NCBI RefSeq assembly: GCF_020881035.1 | Contig: NZ_JAJITC010000019.1 | Span: 44,660-108,659, forward strand | Direction: 5' to 3' | Source of the DNA: Paraburkholderia translucens | Lineage (GTDB): Bacteria > Pseudomonadota > Gammaproteobacteria > Burkholderiales > Burkholderiaceae | DNA length: 64,000 nucleotides | In this document: piece after piece, positions 9,407 through 17,707 of the stretch | Layout of the letters: the number at the start of each line of letters is the position of its first letter | How positions within the stretch are numbered: position 1 is the first letter of the stretch | Program-made: the position numbers and the translations under genes | Notes under the pieces: generated by a model | The model's database searches: none | The model's input: the letters and a program-made list of their open reading frames with translations, nothing else | Told to the model about the DNA's origin: nothing

Positions 9407-10272
9407 TGACCTTCTGGCTGATCCTCGCCGTGATGATGGCGGTCGCACTCGCGTGCGTGATCGCTCCGCTCTGGCGCGCGCGGGATTCACGTGCGAAACC
9501 GTGGACGGTGGCAGTCGCCCTCTACCGCTCGGGGATGGCCGAACTCGAACAGGACTGCGCGAGCGGACTCATGCCGGCGGAGCATCGGGCCCGGGCACAG
9601 CGCGAGCTGGAGCGACGGCTCGTTGATGAGGCCCGCGACCCCCGTGCGCCAACCGCGTCCCAGCGGCCCGGCACCCTGATGCGGCCCGTTGTTGCGGCGC
9701 TGCTCGTGGCACTGCTGCCAGCGGGCGCTCTGGTTCTGTACATGCGGATCGGCGACCCGGTTGCCGTCGCGATCGAAAGCACGGACGGCGCGCAGAACGT
9801 CGAGCATATGGGCTCGCCGGGCTCGCTCGACTACGTCGTGAGCCGGCTCGCGCTGCGCTTGCGCAACCAACCCAACGACCCCGCCGCGTGGGCGATGCTG
9901 GCGCGTTCTTATGTCGTGCTGGAGCGTGCGGAGGATGCCGTCGCGGCGTACCGTCGCGCCCTCGCCCTGACGCACGCGGAGCCGGAGCTTCTCGCGGACT
10001 ATGCAGACGCGCTGGCGACGCTGCACGGCGGGGACCTGAACGGGGAGGCGCTGCAAAGCATTCAGGCGGCGCTCGCGCTCGATCCGCGCAATGTGAAGGC
10101 GCTCGCCCTCGCCGGGTCCGCAGCGCTCGACCGGCGCGATTACCGGCAAGCCATGCAGTACTGGGAGCGGCTGAAAACCGTAGCAGATCCGGAGATCGCG
10201 GCACAGGCACAGCGCAACATCGAGACGACCGCTGCGCTCATGGCGACGGCGCGCGATGGTCAGGCTCGCTAG
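9403..10272 (+). CDS. ccmI: TPR apocytochrome-binding protein CcmI (CycH)
   Basis: Chaperone that captures the C-terminus of apocytochromes for the CcmF-CcmH ligation complex. The 289-residue protein has two N-terminal membrane segments (about 4-24 and 92-110) separated by a cytoplasmic loop, then a periplasmic tetratricopeptide-repeat region (about 135-280, for example AWAMLARSYVVLERAEDAVAAYRRAL). It ends the ccm operon; a short weak hairpin (AAGGC/GCCTT) follows about 20 bases downstream. Confidence 0.88.
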   Translation: MMTFWLILAVMMAVALACVIAPLWRARDSRAKPWTVAVALYRSGMAELEQDCASGLMPAEHRARAQRELERRLVDEARDPRAPTASQRPGTLMRPVVAALLVALLPAGALVLYMRIGDPVAVAIESTDGAQNVEHMGSPGSLDYVVSRLALRLRNQPNDPAAWAMLARSYVVLERAEDAVAAYRRALALTHAEPELLADYADALATLHGGDLNGEALQSIQAALALDPRNVKALALAGSAALDRRDYRQAMQYWERLKTVADPEIAAQAQRNIETTAALMATARDGQAR

Positions 10273-10305
10273 GCTTCGAGCGAAACGGCTGGAGAAGGCC
10301 GAGCC

Positions 10306-10334
10306 TTGTCGATCTGCGCGACTATGCGTAATAT
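10306..10334 (+). promoter_or_regulatory. Candidate sigma-70 promoter
   Basis: TTGTCG (10306-10311) and TAATAT (10329-10334) are 17 bases apart and sit 28 bases before the downstream ATG at 10362. Each hexamer matches the consensus at four of six positions. No experimental support. Confidence 0.35.
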
Positions 10335-10361
10335 CGGTCCCGCAAAACTCAGTTCGCCTAC

Positions 10362-10862
10362 ATGTCCCCCCTCAAATACCTCGCCGGCTACCCGGCACCG
10401 CTGCTAGACAAGGTGAGAACGCTGATCGCAGCCGATCAGCTCGGCGCCTATCTCGTGCAGAAGTACCCGAACACGCACGACGTGCAGACCGACCGCGCGC
10501 TATACGCGTACTGCGCGGAACTCAAACGCGAACACCTGCGCAACGCCGAGCAGATCGACAAGGTCACCTACGACAGCAAGCTCGACGTGATGCGTCACGC
10601 GCTCGGCCTGCACACGAGCATTTCGCGCGTGCAGGGCGGCAGGCTGAAGGCAAAGAAGGAAATCCGCATCGCGTCGCTGTTCAGGTCGGCGGCGCCGGAG
10701 TTTCTGAAGATGATCGTCGTGCACGAACTCGCTCATCTGAAAGAGAGCGAACACAACAAGGCGTTTTATCGTCTGTGCGAGTTCATGCAGCCGGGTTATC
10801 ACCAGATCGAATTCGATCTGCGTCTGTATCTGACGCATCGCGATCTGGCGAAGAAGGCCTGA
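10362..10862 (+). CDS. YgjP-like metal-dependent hydrolase domain protein
   Basis: A 166-residue cytoplasmic protein with a zinc-metallopeptidase signature HELAHLKESEHNKAFY, in which the HExxH histidines and a downstream histidine would bind the metal. This arrangement is that of the YgjP/DUF45 (WLM-like) family; its substrate is unknown to me. It lies between the ccm operon and a convergent oxidoreductase gene, with stops only a few bases apart, and has its own candidate promoter. No signal peptide is seen. Confidence 0.75.
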   Translation: MSPLKYLAGYPAPLLDKVRTLIAADQLGAYLVQKYPNTHDVQTDRALYAYCAELKREHLRNAEQIDKVTYDSKLDVMRHALGLHTSISRVQGGRLKAKKEIRIASLFRSAAPEFLKMIVVHELAHLKESEHNKAFYRLCEFMQPGYHQIEFDLRLYLTHRDLAKKA

Positions 10863-10864
10863 CT

Positions 10865-13201
10865 TCAAGCCGCCGGCGTCGCGGCATCGTTCACCACCGA
10901 CGCCGTCAGCAACACCGGAATCGACTTCGACGTCGGCGTACCCGCGCCATCCGCGACCGAGGAGAGCGGCACGAGCGGATTCGTCTCCGGGTAATACGCG
11001 CCGAGGCAGCCGCGCGGAATGTCGTACTCGACCAGCAGAAAGCCGTCCACGCGACGCTCGTTGCCATCCGCCCACACGCTCGTGATATCCACACGTTGAC
11101 CGGCGGCAAATCCGAGCATCGCAAGGTCGTCCTTGTTGGCGAACAGCACGCGCCGCTGGCCGTACACGCCACGATAGCGATCGTCGAGACCGTAAATCGT
11201 CGTGTTGTACTGATCGTGTGAACGCGTGGTCATCAGCGTCATCAGACGCTCGCCGTGTTGCTTGCGTGCCTGATGAATCGGCGTGTCGAGCGGGATCGCG
11301 CGCGCGATGAACTGCGCCTTGCCGCTCGGCGTTTTCCAGATGCGCTCGCGCGACGCGACGCCGAGATGGAAACCGCCCGGTTGCTTCAGGCGCTCGTTGT
11401 AGTCGTGGAAGCCATCGATCACCCTCTCGATGCCGTCGCGAATCAGCGCGTAGTCGGCCGCATGCGCGAGCCAGTCCACCTTGGCGCTGCCGAGCGTCGC
11501 GTGCGCCATGCGCGCGACGATCGCCACTTCGGAGAGCAGATTATCGGACGCCGGCTTGTTCATCCCATACGAAATGTGCACCATGCTCATCGAATCCTCG
11601 ACGCTGACGCCTTGCGCCACGCCGTTCTGCAGATCGATCTCGGTGCGCCCGAGCGTCGGCAGGATCAGCGCGTCGCGGCCATGCACGAGGTGGCTGCGAT
11701 TGAGCTTGGTCGTCACGTGCACGGTCAGATCGCACGCGCGCATCGCGGCCCACGTGCGCGGCGTGTCCGGCGTCGCGATCGAGAAATTGCCGCCCAGGCC
11801 GATGAACACTTTGACCTTGCCATCGAGCATCGCCTGAATCGTGTTGACGACGTCGAGCCCGTGTTCTCGCGGCGGCGCGAAATCATACGCCGCGCCGAGG
11901 CGGTCGAGAAACGCGCCGGTCGGTTTCTCCTCGATGCCGACCGTGCGGTCGCCCTGCACGTTCGAGTGGCCGCGCACCGGACACAACCCCGCGCCGCGCC
12001 GGCCGATATTGCCGCGCATCATCATCAGGTTCGACAGTAGCTGCACCGTCGCGACCGAGTTCTTGTGCTGCGTGAGGCCCATGCCCCACGTCGCGATCAC
12101 CGCGCGCCCCTTCGCATAGATGTCGGCGAGCTTCAGCACGTCGTCGAGCGGCACGCCCGCTTCGGCGACGATCGTGTCCCAGCGCTCGGCGCGCAGATCG
12201 TCGGCGAACGCGTCGAAGCCGACCGTGTGTTCGGCGATGAAGTCGACGTCAAGCACGCGACCCTGGCCCGATGCGAGCGCTTCGTCGTCGAGTTCGAGCA
12301 CGCGCTTGGCGACGCCCTTGATCAGCGCAAAGTCTCCGCCGACCTTCGGGCGGATGAATACCGAGCTGATTTTCGTGCTGCCCATCGTCAGCATTTCGAC
12401 CGGATGCTGCGGGCTCGCGAAGCGTTCGAGGCCGCGTTCCTTCAGCGGATTGATCGACACGATCGTCGAGCCGCGCTTTGCGCATTCGCGCAGCTCGCCG
12501 AGCATGCGCGGATGGTTGGTGGCCGGGTTCTGGCCGAAGATCAGAAGCGTGTCCGCGTGTTCGAAGTCATCGAGCGTGACCGTGCCCTTGCCGATGCCGA
12601 CCGTGTGTGGCAGGCCACGGCTGGTCGCTTCGTGGCACATGTTCGAGCAATCGGGAAAATTGTTGGTGCCGTACATGCGCACGAACAACTGGTACAGAAA
12701 CGCGGCTTCGTTGCTCGCGCGCCCCGACGTATAGAACGCGGCGCGGTTCGGATCGTCGAGACGCTTCAGATGGCTCGCGATCAGTTCGAACGCCGCATCC
12801 CAGCCGATCGGCACATAGCGGTCGCGCGCGGCGTCGTAGACGAGCGGATCGGTCAGGCGGCCGTGCTGTTCGAGCTCGAAGTCCGATTGCGTCATCAGTT
12901 CGGCGACGCTGTGCCGCTCGAAGAACGCGGGCGTCACGCGCTTGCTGGTCGCCTCGGCGGCGACCGCCTTCACGCCGTTTTCGCAGAACTCGAATGTCGA
13001 GGCGTGCTCGCGATCCGGCCACGCACAGCCGGGGCAGTCGAAGCCGTCGGGCTGGTTCTGCCTGAGCAGCGTGCGGTAGTTGCCGCCCGTGACCTTCTCC
13101 TTGATCAGGTTGATCGCCACATGCTTGAGCGCGCCCCAGCCGGCGGCAGGGTGCGTGTACGGTTCGATACGGGCTTCAGTGCGGGGTTCGTTGTTCTTCA
13201 T
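10865..13201 (-). CDS. YdeP-type molybdopterin oxidoreductase (FdhF-like)
   Basis: Member of the formate-dehydrogenase-H-like family known as oxidoreductase alpha (molybdopterin) subunit, represented by E. coli YdeP. The 778-residue protein has no Tat or Sec signal, so it should be cytoplasmic. It has the N-terminal FDCPGCAWPDREHASTFEFC cysteine set, the residue aligned with the selenocysteine of FdhF is C189 (NMCHEATS), and the C-terminal half carries the molybdopterin-dinucleotide fold. True substrate is not established for the family; YdeP has been linked to acid resistance. It is divergent from a MocR regulator across about 110 bases. Confidence 0.88.
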   Translation of the reverse strand: MKNNEPRTEARIEPYTHPAAGWGALKHVAINLIKEKVTGGNYRTLLRQNQPDGFDCPGCAWPDREHASTFEFCENGVKAVAAEATSKRVTPAFFERHSVAELMTQSDFELEQHGRLTDPLVYDAARDRYVPIGWDAAFELIASHLKRLDDPNRAAFYTSGRASNEAAFLYQLFVRMYGTNNFPDCSNMCHEATSRGLPHTVGIGKGTVTLDDFEHADTLLIFGQNPATNHPRMLGELRECAKRGSTIVSINPLKERGLERFASPQHPVEMLTMGSTKISSVFIRPKVGGDFALIKGVAKRVLELDDEALASGQGRVLDVDFIAEHTVGFDAFADDLRAERWDTIVAEAGVPLDDVLKLADIYAKGRAVIATWGMGLTQHKNSVATVQLLSNLMMMRGNIGRRGAGLCPVRGHSNVQGDRTVGIEEKPTGAFLDRLGAAYDFAPPREHGLDVVNTIQAMLDGKVKVFIGLGGNFSIATPDTPRTWAAMRACDLTVHVTTKLNRSHLVHGRDALILPTLGRTEIDLQNGVAQGVSVEDSMSMVHISYGMNKPASDNLLSEVAIVARMAHATLGSAKVDWLAHAADYALIRDGIERVIDGFHDYNERLKQPGGFHLGVASRERIWKTPSGKAQFIARAIPLDTPIHQARKQHGERLMTLMTTRSHDQYNTTIYGLDDRYRGVYGQRRVLFANKDDLAMLGFAAGQRVDITSVWADGNERRVDGFLLVEYDIPRGCLGAYYPETNPLVPLSSVADGAGTPTSKSIPVLLTASVVNDAATPAA

Positions 13202-13255
13202 GGCGTGGCAGTGGACAGCTTCGACGGGTTTGGCAGACTCATGCCGTAGAGCCTA

Positions 13256-13284
13256 CTGTGTTCCATAAATGACGCCGGATACAG
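13256..13284. promoter_or_regulatory. Imperfect inverted repeat in divergent promoter region
   Basis: CTGTGTTCC (13256-13264) and GGATACAG (13277-13284) form an imperfect inverted repeat between the ydeP-like gene and the MocR gene. It could be an operator for the adjacent regulator; no direct evidence. Confidence 0.25.
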
Positions 13285-13309
13285 AAAATCGGAAAGAATA
13301 GGAGTACAG

Positions 13310-14779
13310 TTGCGCGACCCTGCCCGACACCGTCCGAATCGCATGAAGCTCTACGAAGAACTCGCCGACGAAATCACCGAAGCCGTGCGCCGCGGCGTGT
13401 TCGCGGCCGGCGAGCGGATTGCGTCAGTGCGTCGGGCGAGCCAGCAGCACGGCGTCAGCATCAAGACGGTGCTGCATGCGTATGCGTTGCTGGAGAGCCG
13501 CGGCATCATCGAATCACGGCCGCAATCGGGCTATTTCGTGCGCGACGCAGCGGCACGCGCGCTCGCGCCTGTGCCCGCCGCGGCGGGCGCGGGCCGCAAG
13601 TCGGCGGCACCGCCGCCCGTGCCCGCGACGGTCGACGTGAGCCGGCTCGTGCTGTCGACGCTGCGCAGCATCCGCGCGCACGACGCCGTGCCGTTCGGTT
13701 CACCGTATCCAGACCCGTCGCTGTTCCCCTGGCGGCGCATCAACCAGTACGCGAACGCGATTGCGCGCCGGCACGCAAGCTGGAACCTGATCGATGATCT
13801 GCCGCCGGGCAATCCCGAGCTGATCCGCCAGATCGCGCGGCGCTACGCGGAAAACGGTTTGCCGGTCGATCCGGGCGAGATCGTCATCACGCTCGGCGCG
13901 ACCGAGGCGATCAACCTGAGCCTGCAGGCAGTCGCGAAGCCGGGCGACACCGTCGCGGTTGAATCGCCGACCTACTACGCGATGCTGCACGCGATCGAGC
14001 GGCTCGGCATGCGCGCGATCGAGGTGGCGACCCATCCGGTCGATGGCATCGACATCGACGCGCTCGCGAAGGTGATCTCGCGGCAGAAGATCGCCGCGTG
14101 CATGGTGATGCCGAACTTCCAGAATCCGCTCGGTTTCTGCATGAGCGACGAGCGCAAGCGGCAACTGGTCGAGCTGCTGGCAGCGCACGAGATTCCGGCG
14201 ATCGAGAACGACGTCTATCAGGAGCTGTATTTCGGCGACACGCGGCCCTCGACGCTGAAGACCTTCGACACCAAAGGGCTCGTGCTGCACTGTGCGTCGT
14301 TTTCGAAAAGCCTGACGGCGTCGTACCGGATCGGCTGGGCGCTGCCGGGACGTTATCGCGCGCAGCTCGAGAAGCTCAAGTTCCTCAATACGCTGACGAC
14401 GCCGTCGGTGCCGCAGGTCGCGCTCGCCGATTATCTGCGTCAGGACGGCTACGACCGGCATTTGCGGCATCTGCGCCGCGTCTATCGGCAGCAGGCGAGC
14501 ATCATGAGTGCGCTGGTGCTGCGCTTCTTTCCGGTCGGCACGCGTGTGTCGAGCCCGCGGGGCGGCTACGTGCTGTGGGTCGAGCTGCCTCTTGCCACCG
14601 ATTCGATGCGGCTTTATCAGGCGGCGCTCGAACGCGGGATTACAGTCGGGCCGGGCATGATGTTTTCGACGCGCAACGATTTCCGGCACTTCATCCGGCT
14701 CAACTACAGCTATCCGTGGACCCCGCAGGCCGAGGCGGCGTTGAAGACCCTCGGCGAACTGGCTACCCGGATGACGTGA
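13310..14779 (+). CDS. MocR-type GntR/aminotransferase regulator
   Basis: Transcription factor with an N-terminal GntR winged helix (about residues 12-80; VRRASQQHGVSIKTVLHAYALLESRGI) joined to a fold-type I aminotransferase-like domain (about 120-489). The PLP-binding lysine is K333 in CASFSKSL, and the YRIGW motif follows. A GGAG site lies 5 bases before a TTG at 13310; an in-frame ATG at 13343 begins MKLYEELADEI and is an alternative start. The 489-residue length is typical of MocR proteins. Its divergent neighbour is the ydeP-like gene, a candidate target. The effector is unknown. Confidence 0.88.
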   Translation: MRDPARHRPNRMKLYEELADEITEAVRRGVFAAGERIASVRRASQQHGVSIKTVLHAYALLESRGIIESRPQSGYFVRDAAARALAPVPAAAGAGRKSAAPPPVPATVDVSRLVLSTLRSIRAHDAVPFGSPYPDPSLFPWRRINQYANAIARRHASWNLIDDLPPGNPELIRQIARRYAENGLPVDPGEIVITLGATEAINLSLQAVAKPGDTVAVESPTYYAMLHAIERLGMRAIEVATHPVDGIDIDALAKVISRQKIAACMVMPNFQNPLGFCMSDERKRQLVELLAAHEIPAIENDVYQELYFGDTRPSTLKTFDTKGLVLHCASFSKSLTASYRIGWALPGRYRAQLEKLKFLNTLTTPSVPQVALADYLRQDGYDRHLRHLRRVYRQQASIMSALVLRFFPVGTRVSSPRGGYVLWVELPLATDSMRLYQAALERGITVGPGMMFSTRNDFRHFIRLNYSYPWTPQAEAALKTLGELATRMT

Positions 14780-14900
14780 GCGTTGCGCGGACCGGCTCGG
14801 CGCCGGAGAGCGCAGCGTGGCAGATTTCCTCGCCGACCCAGGGTAAACCCGGATGTGCCGCCAACGCTAACTTGCCGATGTTGGGTTGGGGGGCGCAACT

Positions 14901-17213
14901 ATGAATTGCGAAGCGACATCACGTGGCGCGGCTGCCGCGCCGAAGGGCGCCCGTTACGGGCCGCAGCGGGCCGAAGAAGTACTTGCATCCGAGCGCAGCG
15001 TGTTGCGGCTGATCACCCGCAACACACCGCTGCCCGAACTACTTGACGAAGTCTGCCGTCGCGCCGAGGGGCTGCTCGGCGACGGCGCATGCTGCTCGAT
15101 ACTGCTGCTCGACCCGGACGGCGTGCACGTTCGGGTCGGTGGCGCGCCGTCGCTGCCGCCGGCCTTCAGCGCCGCCATCGAGGGCGCGGCGATCGGTCCG
15201 CGCGTCGGCTCCTGCGGCACCGCGATGTTCGAGCGGCGCCTGGTCATCGTCGATGACATCGAAACCGATCCGCTGTGGGAAAACTTCCGCCATGTCGCGC
15301 TGCCGTACGGCCTGCGCGCGTGCTGGTCCGTGCCGTTCGAAAACGACGCGGGTGTCGTCCTCGGCGCATTCGCCGTCTACTACCGCGCCATTCGCCGTCC
15401 CACTCCCGAGGCAGAAGCGATGCTGCGCGATATCGGCAACAGCGTCGGCCTCGCGGTCCATCAGGACACGATGGCGCAGCGCCTCGCGCATAGCGAGGAG
15501 CGTCACCGGCTCGTCGTCGAGCATCTGAGCGAGGGCATCGTCGTGCAGTCGCGCACCGGCGTGGTGCTCGCCTGCAATCCCAGTGCGCAACGCATGCTCC
15601 ACGTCACCGCCGAGATCGTGGGCCGCAGCATGCAGACCGTGATGACGCGTGCGTTCGCCGAGGACGGCACGCTCGCCGGCGACACCAACCGTCCGGTCGC
15701 GCAGGTCTTCGCGACGGGCAAGCCGATGCTCGGCGTGACGATCGGCCTCGAGCTCACCAGCGGCGAAGTCGTGTGGATCACGGAAAACGTCGTACCGATC
15801 CTGCGGCCCGGCGACAGCGAGCCGGACTCGGTGCTGATTTCGTTCTCGGACATCGGGCCGGTGCGCGAGGCGCAGCGTCAGCTGAAGTTTCTCGCCACGC
15901 GCGATTCGCTGACGGGCCTCTACAACCGCGCCTATCTGATCGAGCGGATGCGCGACCTGTTCGCGCCGCGTGCCGCCGACGCCAATGGCGGCGAGCTGGC
16001 CGCCGTCGCCGTGCTGTTCGTCGATCTCGACGGCTTCAAGAAGGTCAACGACACCGCCGGTCACGAGGCCGGCGATGCGTTGCTGTGCAGCGTCGCGGAG
16101 CGGCTGTCGGCCTGTGTCGGGCGCGGCGACACGCTCGCGCGCGTCGGCGGGGACGAGTTCGTGATCGTGGCCAGCGCGTACGGGGAGACGGATGAGCTGA
16201 TCGGCCTTGCCCGTCGCGTTCTCGAGATGATCGCGGTGCCGTTCGCGGTGGCGGGCAACGAGTACTACCTCGGCGCGTCGATCGGCATCAGCCTCTTTCC
16301 CGAGGACGGTCAGGACGTCGCGACGCTGATGCGCAACGCCGACTCGGCGATGTATCACGCGAAGCAGCGCGGCCGCAACAACTTCCAGTTTTTCACCGCC
16401 GAGCTGAACCAGCATCTGCAGCGGCGTTTCACGATCGAGCAGTCGCTGCGGCGCGCGCTCGCCGTCAACGAGCTGAGCCTCGTGTACCAGCCGATCGTCG
16501 ATAGCCAGAGCGGCCGCACGATCGGCGCGGAGGCGCTGCTGCGCTGGTACAACGGCGAGCTGGGCAACGTCTCGCCGGGCGAATTCATTCCGGTCGCCGA
16601 GGACGCCGGGCTGATCGTCGAGATCGGCGACTGGGTGCTCGAGCGCGCCTGCGAGCAGGTCGCGCAATGGCGGCGCACGCTCGCGCCGCATCTGATCATT
16701 GCGGTGAACCTGTCGCCGCGGCAGTTCAACGACGGCTTGCTCGAGCGCATCGAACGCTGTCTCGCGCAGTCCGGGCTCGACCCGGCTGCGCTCGAACTCG
16801 AGATCACCGAGCGGCTGCTGATGAGCGATAGCGACACCGTGCTGCCGATGCTGAGCGCGCTGAACGCAATGGGCGTGCGCGTGTCGGTCGACGACTTCGG
16901 CACGGGTTACTCCTCGCTGTCGTATCTCAAGCGCTTTCCGCTGCATAACCTGAAAATCGATCGTTCGTTCGTCGCGGGACTTCCCGATCATCGCGATTCG
17001 GTTGCGATCACACAGGCGGTCGTCGCGATGGCGCATTCGCTCGGCATGAACGTGACGGCCGAAGGCGTCGAGACCGCCGAGCAGGCGGCGTTTCTGCGCG
17101 CGATCGATTGCGACAAGCAGCAGGGCTATCTGTACAGCCGGCCGGTAGGCGCGGGCGCGTATGCGCGTATGCTGTACGACGCGCAGATGATCGGCATGGC
17201 CAACGCGTCCTGA
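14901..17213 (+). CDS. GAF-PAS-GGDEF-EAL cyclic-di-GMP protein
   Basis: A 770-residue soluble signalling protein. Order: GAF domain (about 25-190, with GSCGTAMFERR), PAS domain (about 195-315), GGDEF domain (about 325-490, intact GGDEF in RVGGDEFVIVAS) and EAL domain (about 505-755, EALLRW intact, also DDFGTGYSSLSYLK). Both catalytic motifs look complete, so it could make and break cyclic-di-GMP; which activity dominates cannot be told. A run of G bases about 7 nt upstream supports the ATG at 14901 over a TTG at 14886. No membrane span is seen. Confidence 0.92.
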   Translation: MNCEATSRGAAAAPKGARYGPQRAEEVLASERSVLRLITRNTPLPELLDEVCRRAEGLLGDGACCSILLLDPDGVHVRVGGAPSLPPAFSAAIEGAAIGPRVGSCGTAMFERRLVIVDDIETDPLWENFRHVALPYGLRACWSVPFENDAGVVLGAFAVYYRAIRRPTPEAEAMLRDIGNSVGLAVHQDTMAQRLAHSEERHRLVVEHLSEGIVVQSRTGVVLACNPSAQRMLHVTAEIVGRSMQTVMTRAFAEDGTLAGDTNRPVAQVFATGKPMLGVTIGLELTSGEVVWITENVVPILRPGDSEPDSVLISFSDIGPVREAQRQLKFLATRDSLTGLYNRAYLIERMRDLFAPRAADANGGELAAVAVLFVDLDGFKKVNDTAGHEAGDALLCSVAERLSACVGRGDTLARVGGDEFVIVASAYGETDELIGLARRVLEMIAVPFAVAGNEYYLGASIGISLFPEDGQDVATLMRNADSAMYHAKQRGRNNFQFFTAELNQHLQRRFTIEQSLRRALAVNELSLVYQPIVDSQSGRTIGAEALLRWYNGELGNVSPGEFIPVAEDAGLIVEIGDWVLERACEQVAQWRRTLAPHLIIAVNLSPRQFNDGLLERIERCLAQSGLDPAALELEITERLLMSDSDTVLPMLSALNAMGVRVSVDDFGTGYSSLSYLKRFPLHNLKIDRSFVAGLPDHRDSVAITQAVVAMAHSLGMNVTAEGVETAEQAAFLRAIDCDKQQGYLYSRPVGAGAYARMLYDAQMIGMANAS

Positions 17214-17218
17214 CGCGA

Positions 17219-17276
17219 TTGTTCAGTTTGCCGAACAAGTGACTTCGCGTTGCCGCTATTTATCGGCGGCGACGCG
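17219..17276. other. Two tandem stem-loops after the GGDEF-EAL gene
   Basis: First: TTGTTC (17219-17224) pairs with GAACAA (17233-17238). Second: CGCGTTGCCGC (17246-17256) pairs over 11 positions (one T-G) with GCGGCGACGCG (17266-17276). No U-tract follows, so they are either a factor-dependent termination region or leader structure for the small ORF downstream. Confidence 0.45.
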
Positions 17277-17348
17277 CTCCCTAGAATTCCCCCATCGAAA
17301 CGTTACTGGTGCGTGTTGCCGAAGCGGCGTCACGCGTTGGGGGGTGTG

Positions 17349-17537
17349 ATGTCAGACTTGATCAGGAACCAGCTTTACCGGCCATCGGTCGTGCTGCCGA
17401 TGGTCGCGCTCATGCAGGTGATGGTGTCGCAGGACTTCAATCTCGGCCAGGTCGGCTGGGTGTTCGCCGCGCGCGGGGCGCAGGCCGCGTTGCAACGTTC
17501 GCGCGAATTGATTTGCGCGGTTCATTGTCACGCTTGA
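17349..17537 (+). CDS. Small hypothetical protein (62 aa, doubtful)
   Basis: Possible small gene beginning MSDLIRNQLYRPSVVLPMVA and ending AVHCHA. A GGGGGG run 3-8 bases before the ATG could serve as ribosome site. One moderately hydrophobic stretch (SVVLPMVALMQVMV) is present; no family recognised. It sits alone between the GGDEF-EAL gene and a flavoprotein gene. An in-frame ATG at 17250 lies within the upstream hairpin and is less likely. It may not be a real gene. Confidence 0.3.
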   Translation: MSDLIRNQLYRPSVVLPMVALMQVMVSQDFNLGQVGWVFAARGAQAALQRSRELICAVHCHA

Positions 17538-17582
17538 GAAGTTCAGGGCAGCAAACGCAGTAATCCGAACCGAATCGCGCCG

Positions 17583-17606
17583 CCTTGCGCGCGGCCTTGC
17601 GCGCGG
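17583..17606. repeat. 12-bp tandem duplication
   Basis: CCTTGCGCGCGG occurs twice head to tail (17583-17594, 17595-17606) in the spacer before the flavoprotein gene. No function suggested. Confidence 0.5.
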
Positions 17607-17707
17607 CCAGACGGGCCACCGGCACATCCCGCGCCCATCCCGGCATGGCAGCCCGTGGGACTCAGCGTAAGATGCTACGAACTGCATCCAGCCCCGGGAG
17701 AGTTGCC

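Noticed and set aside
15039..17036. Long minus-strand open frame opposite the GGDEF-EAL gene
   Set aside because: Shadow of a GC-rich gene; composition is Arg/His/Asp-rich and unlike a folded protein, and the plus-strand gene has intact motifs.
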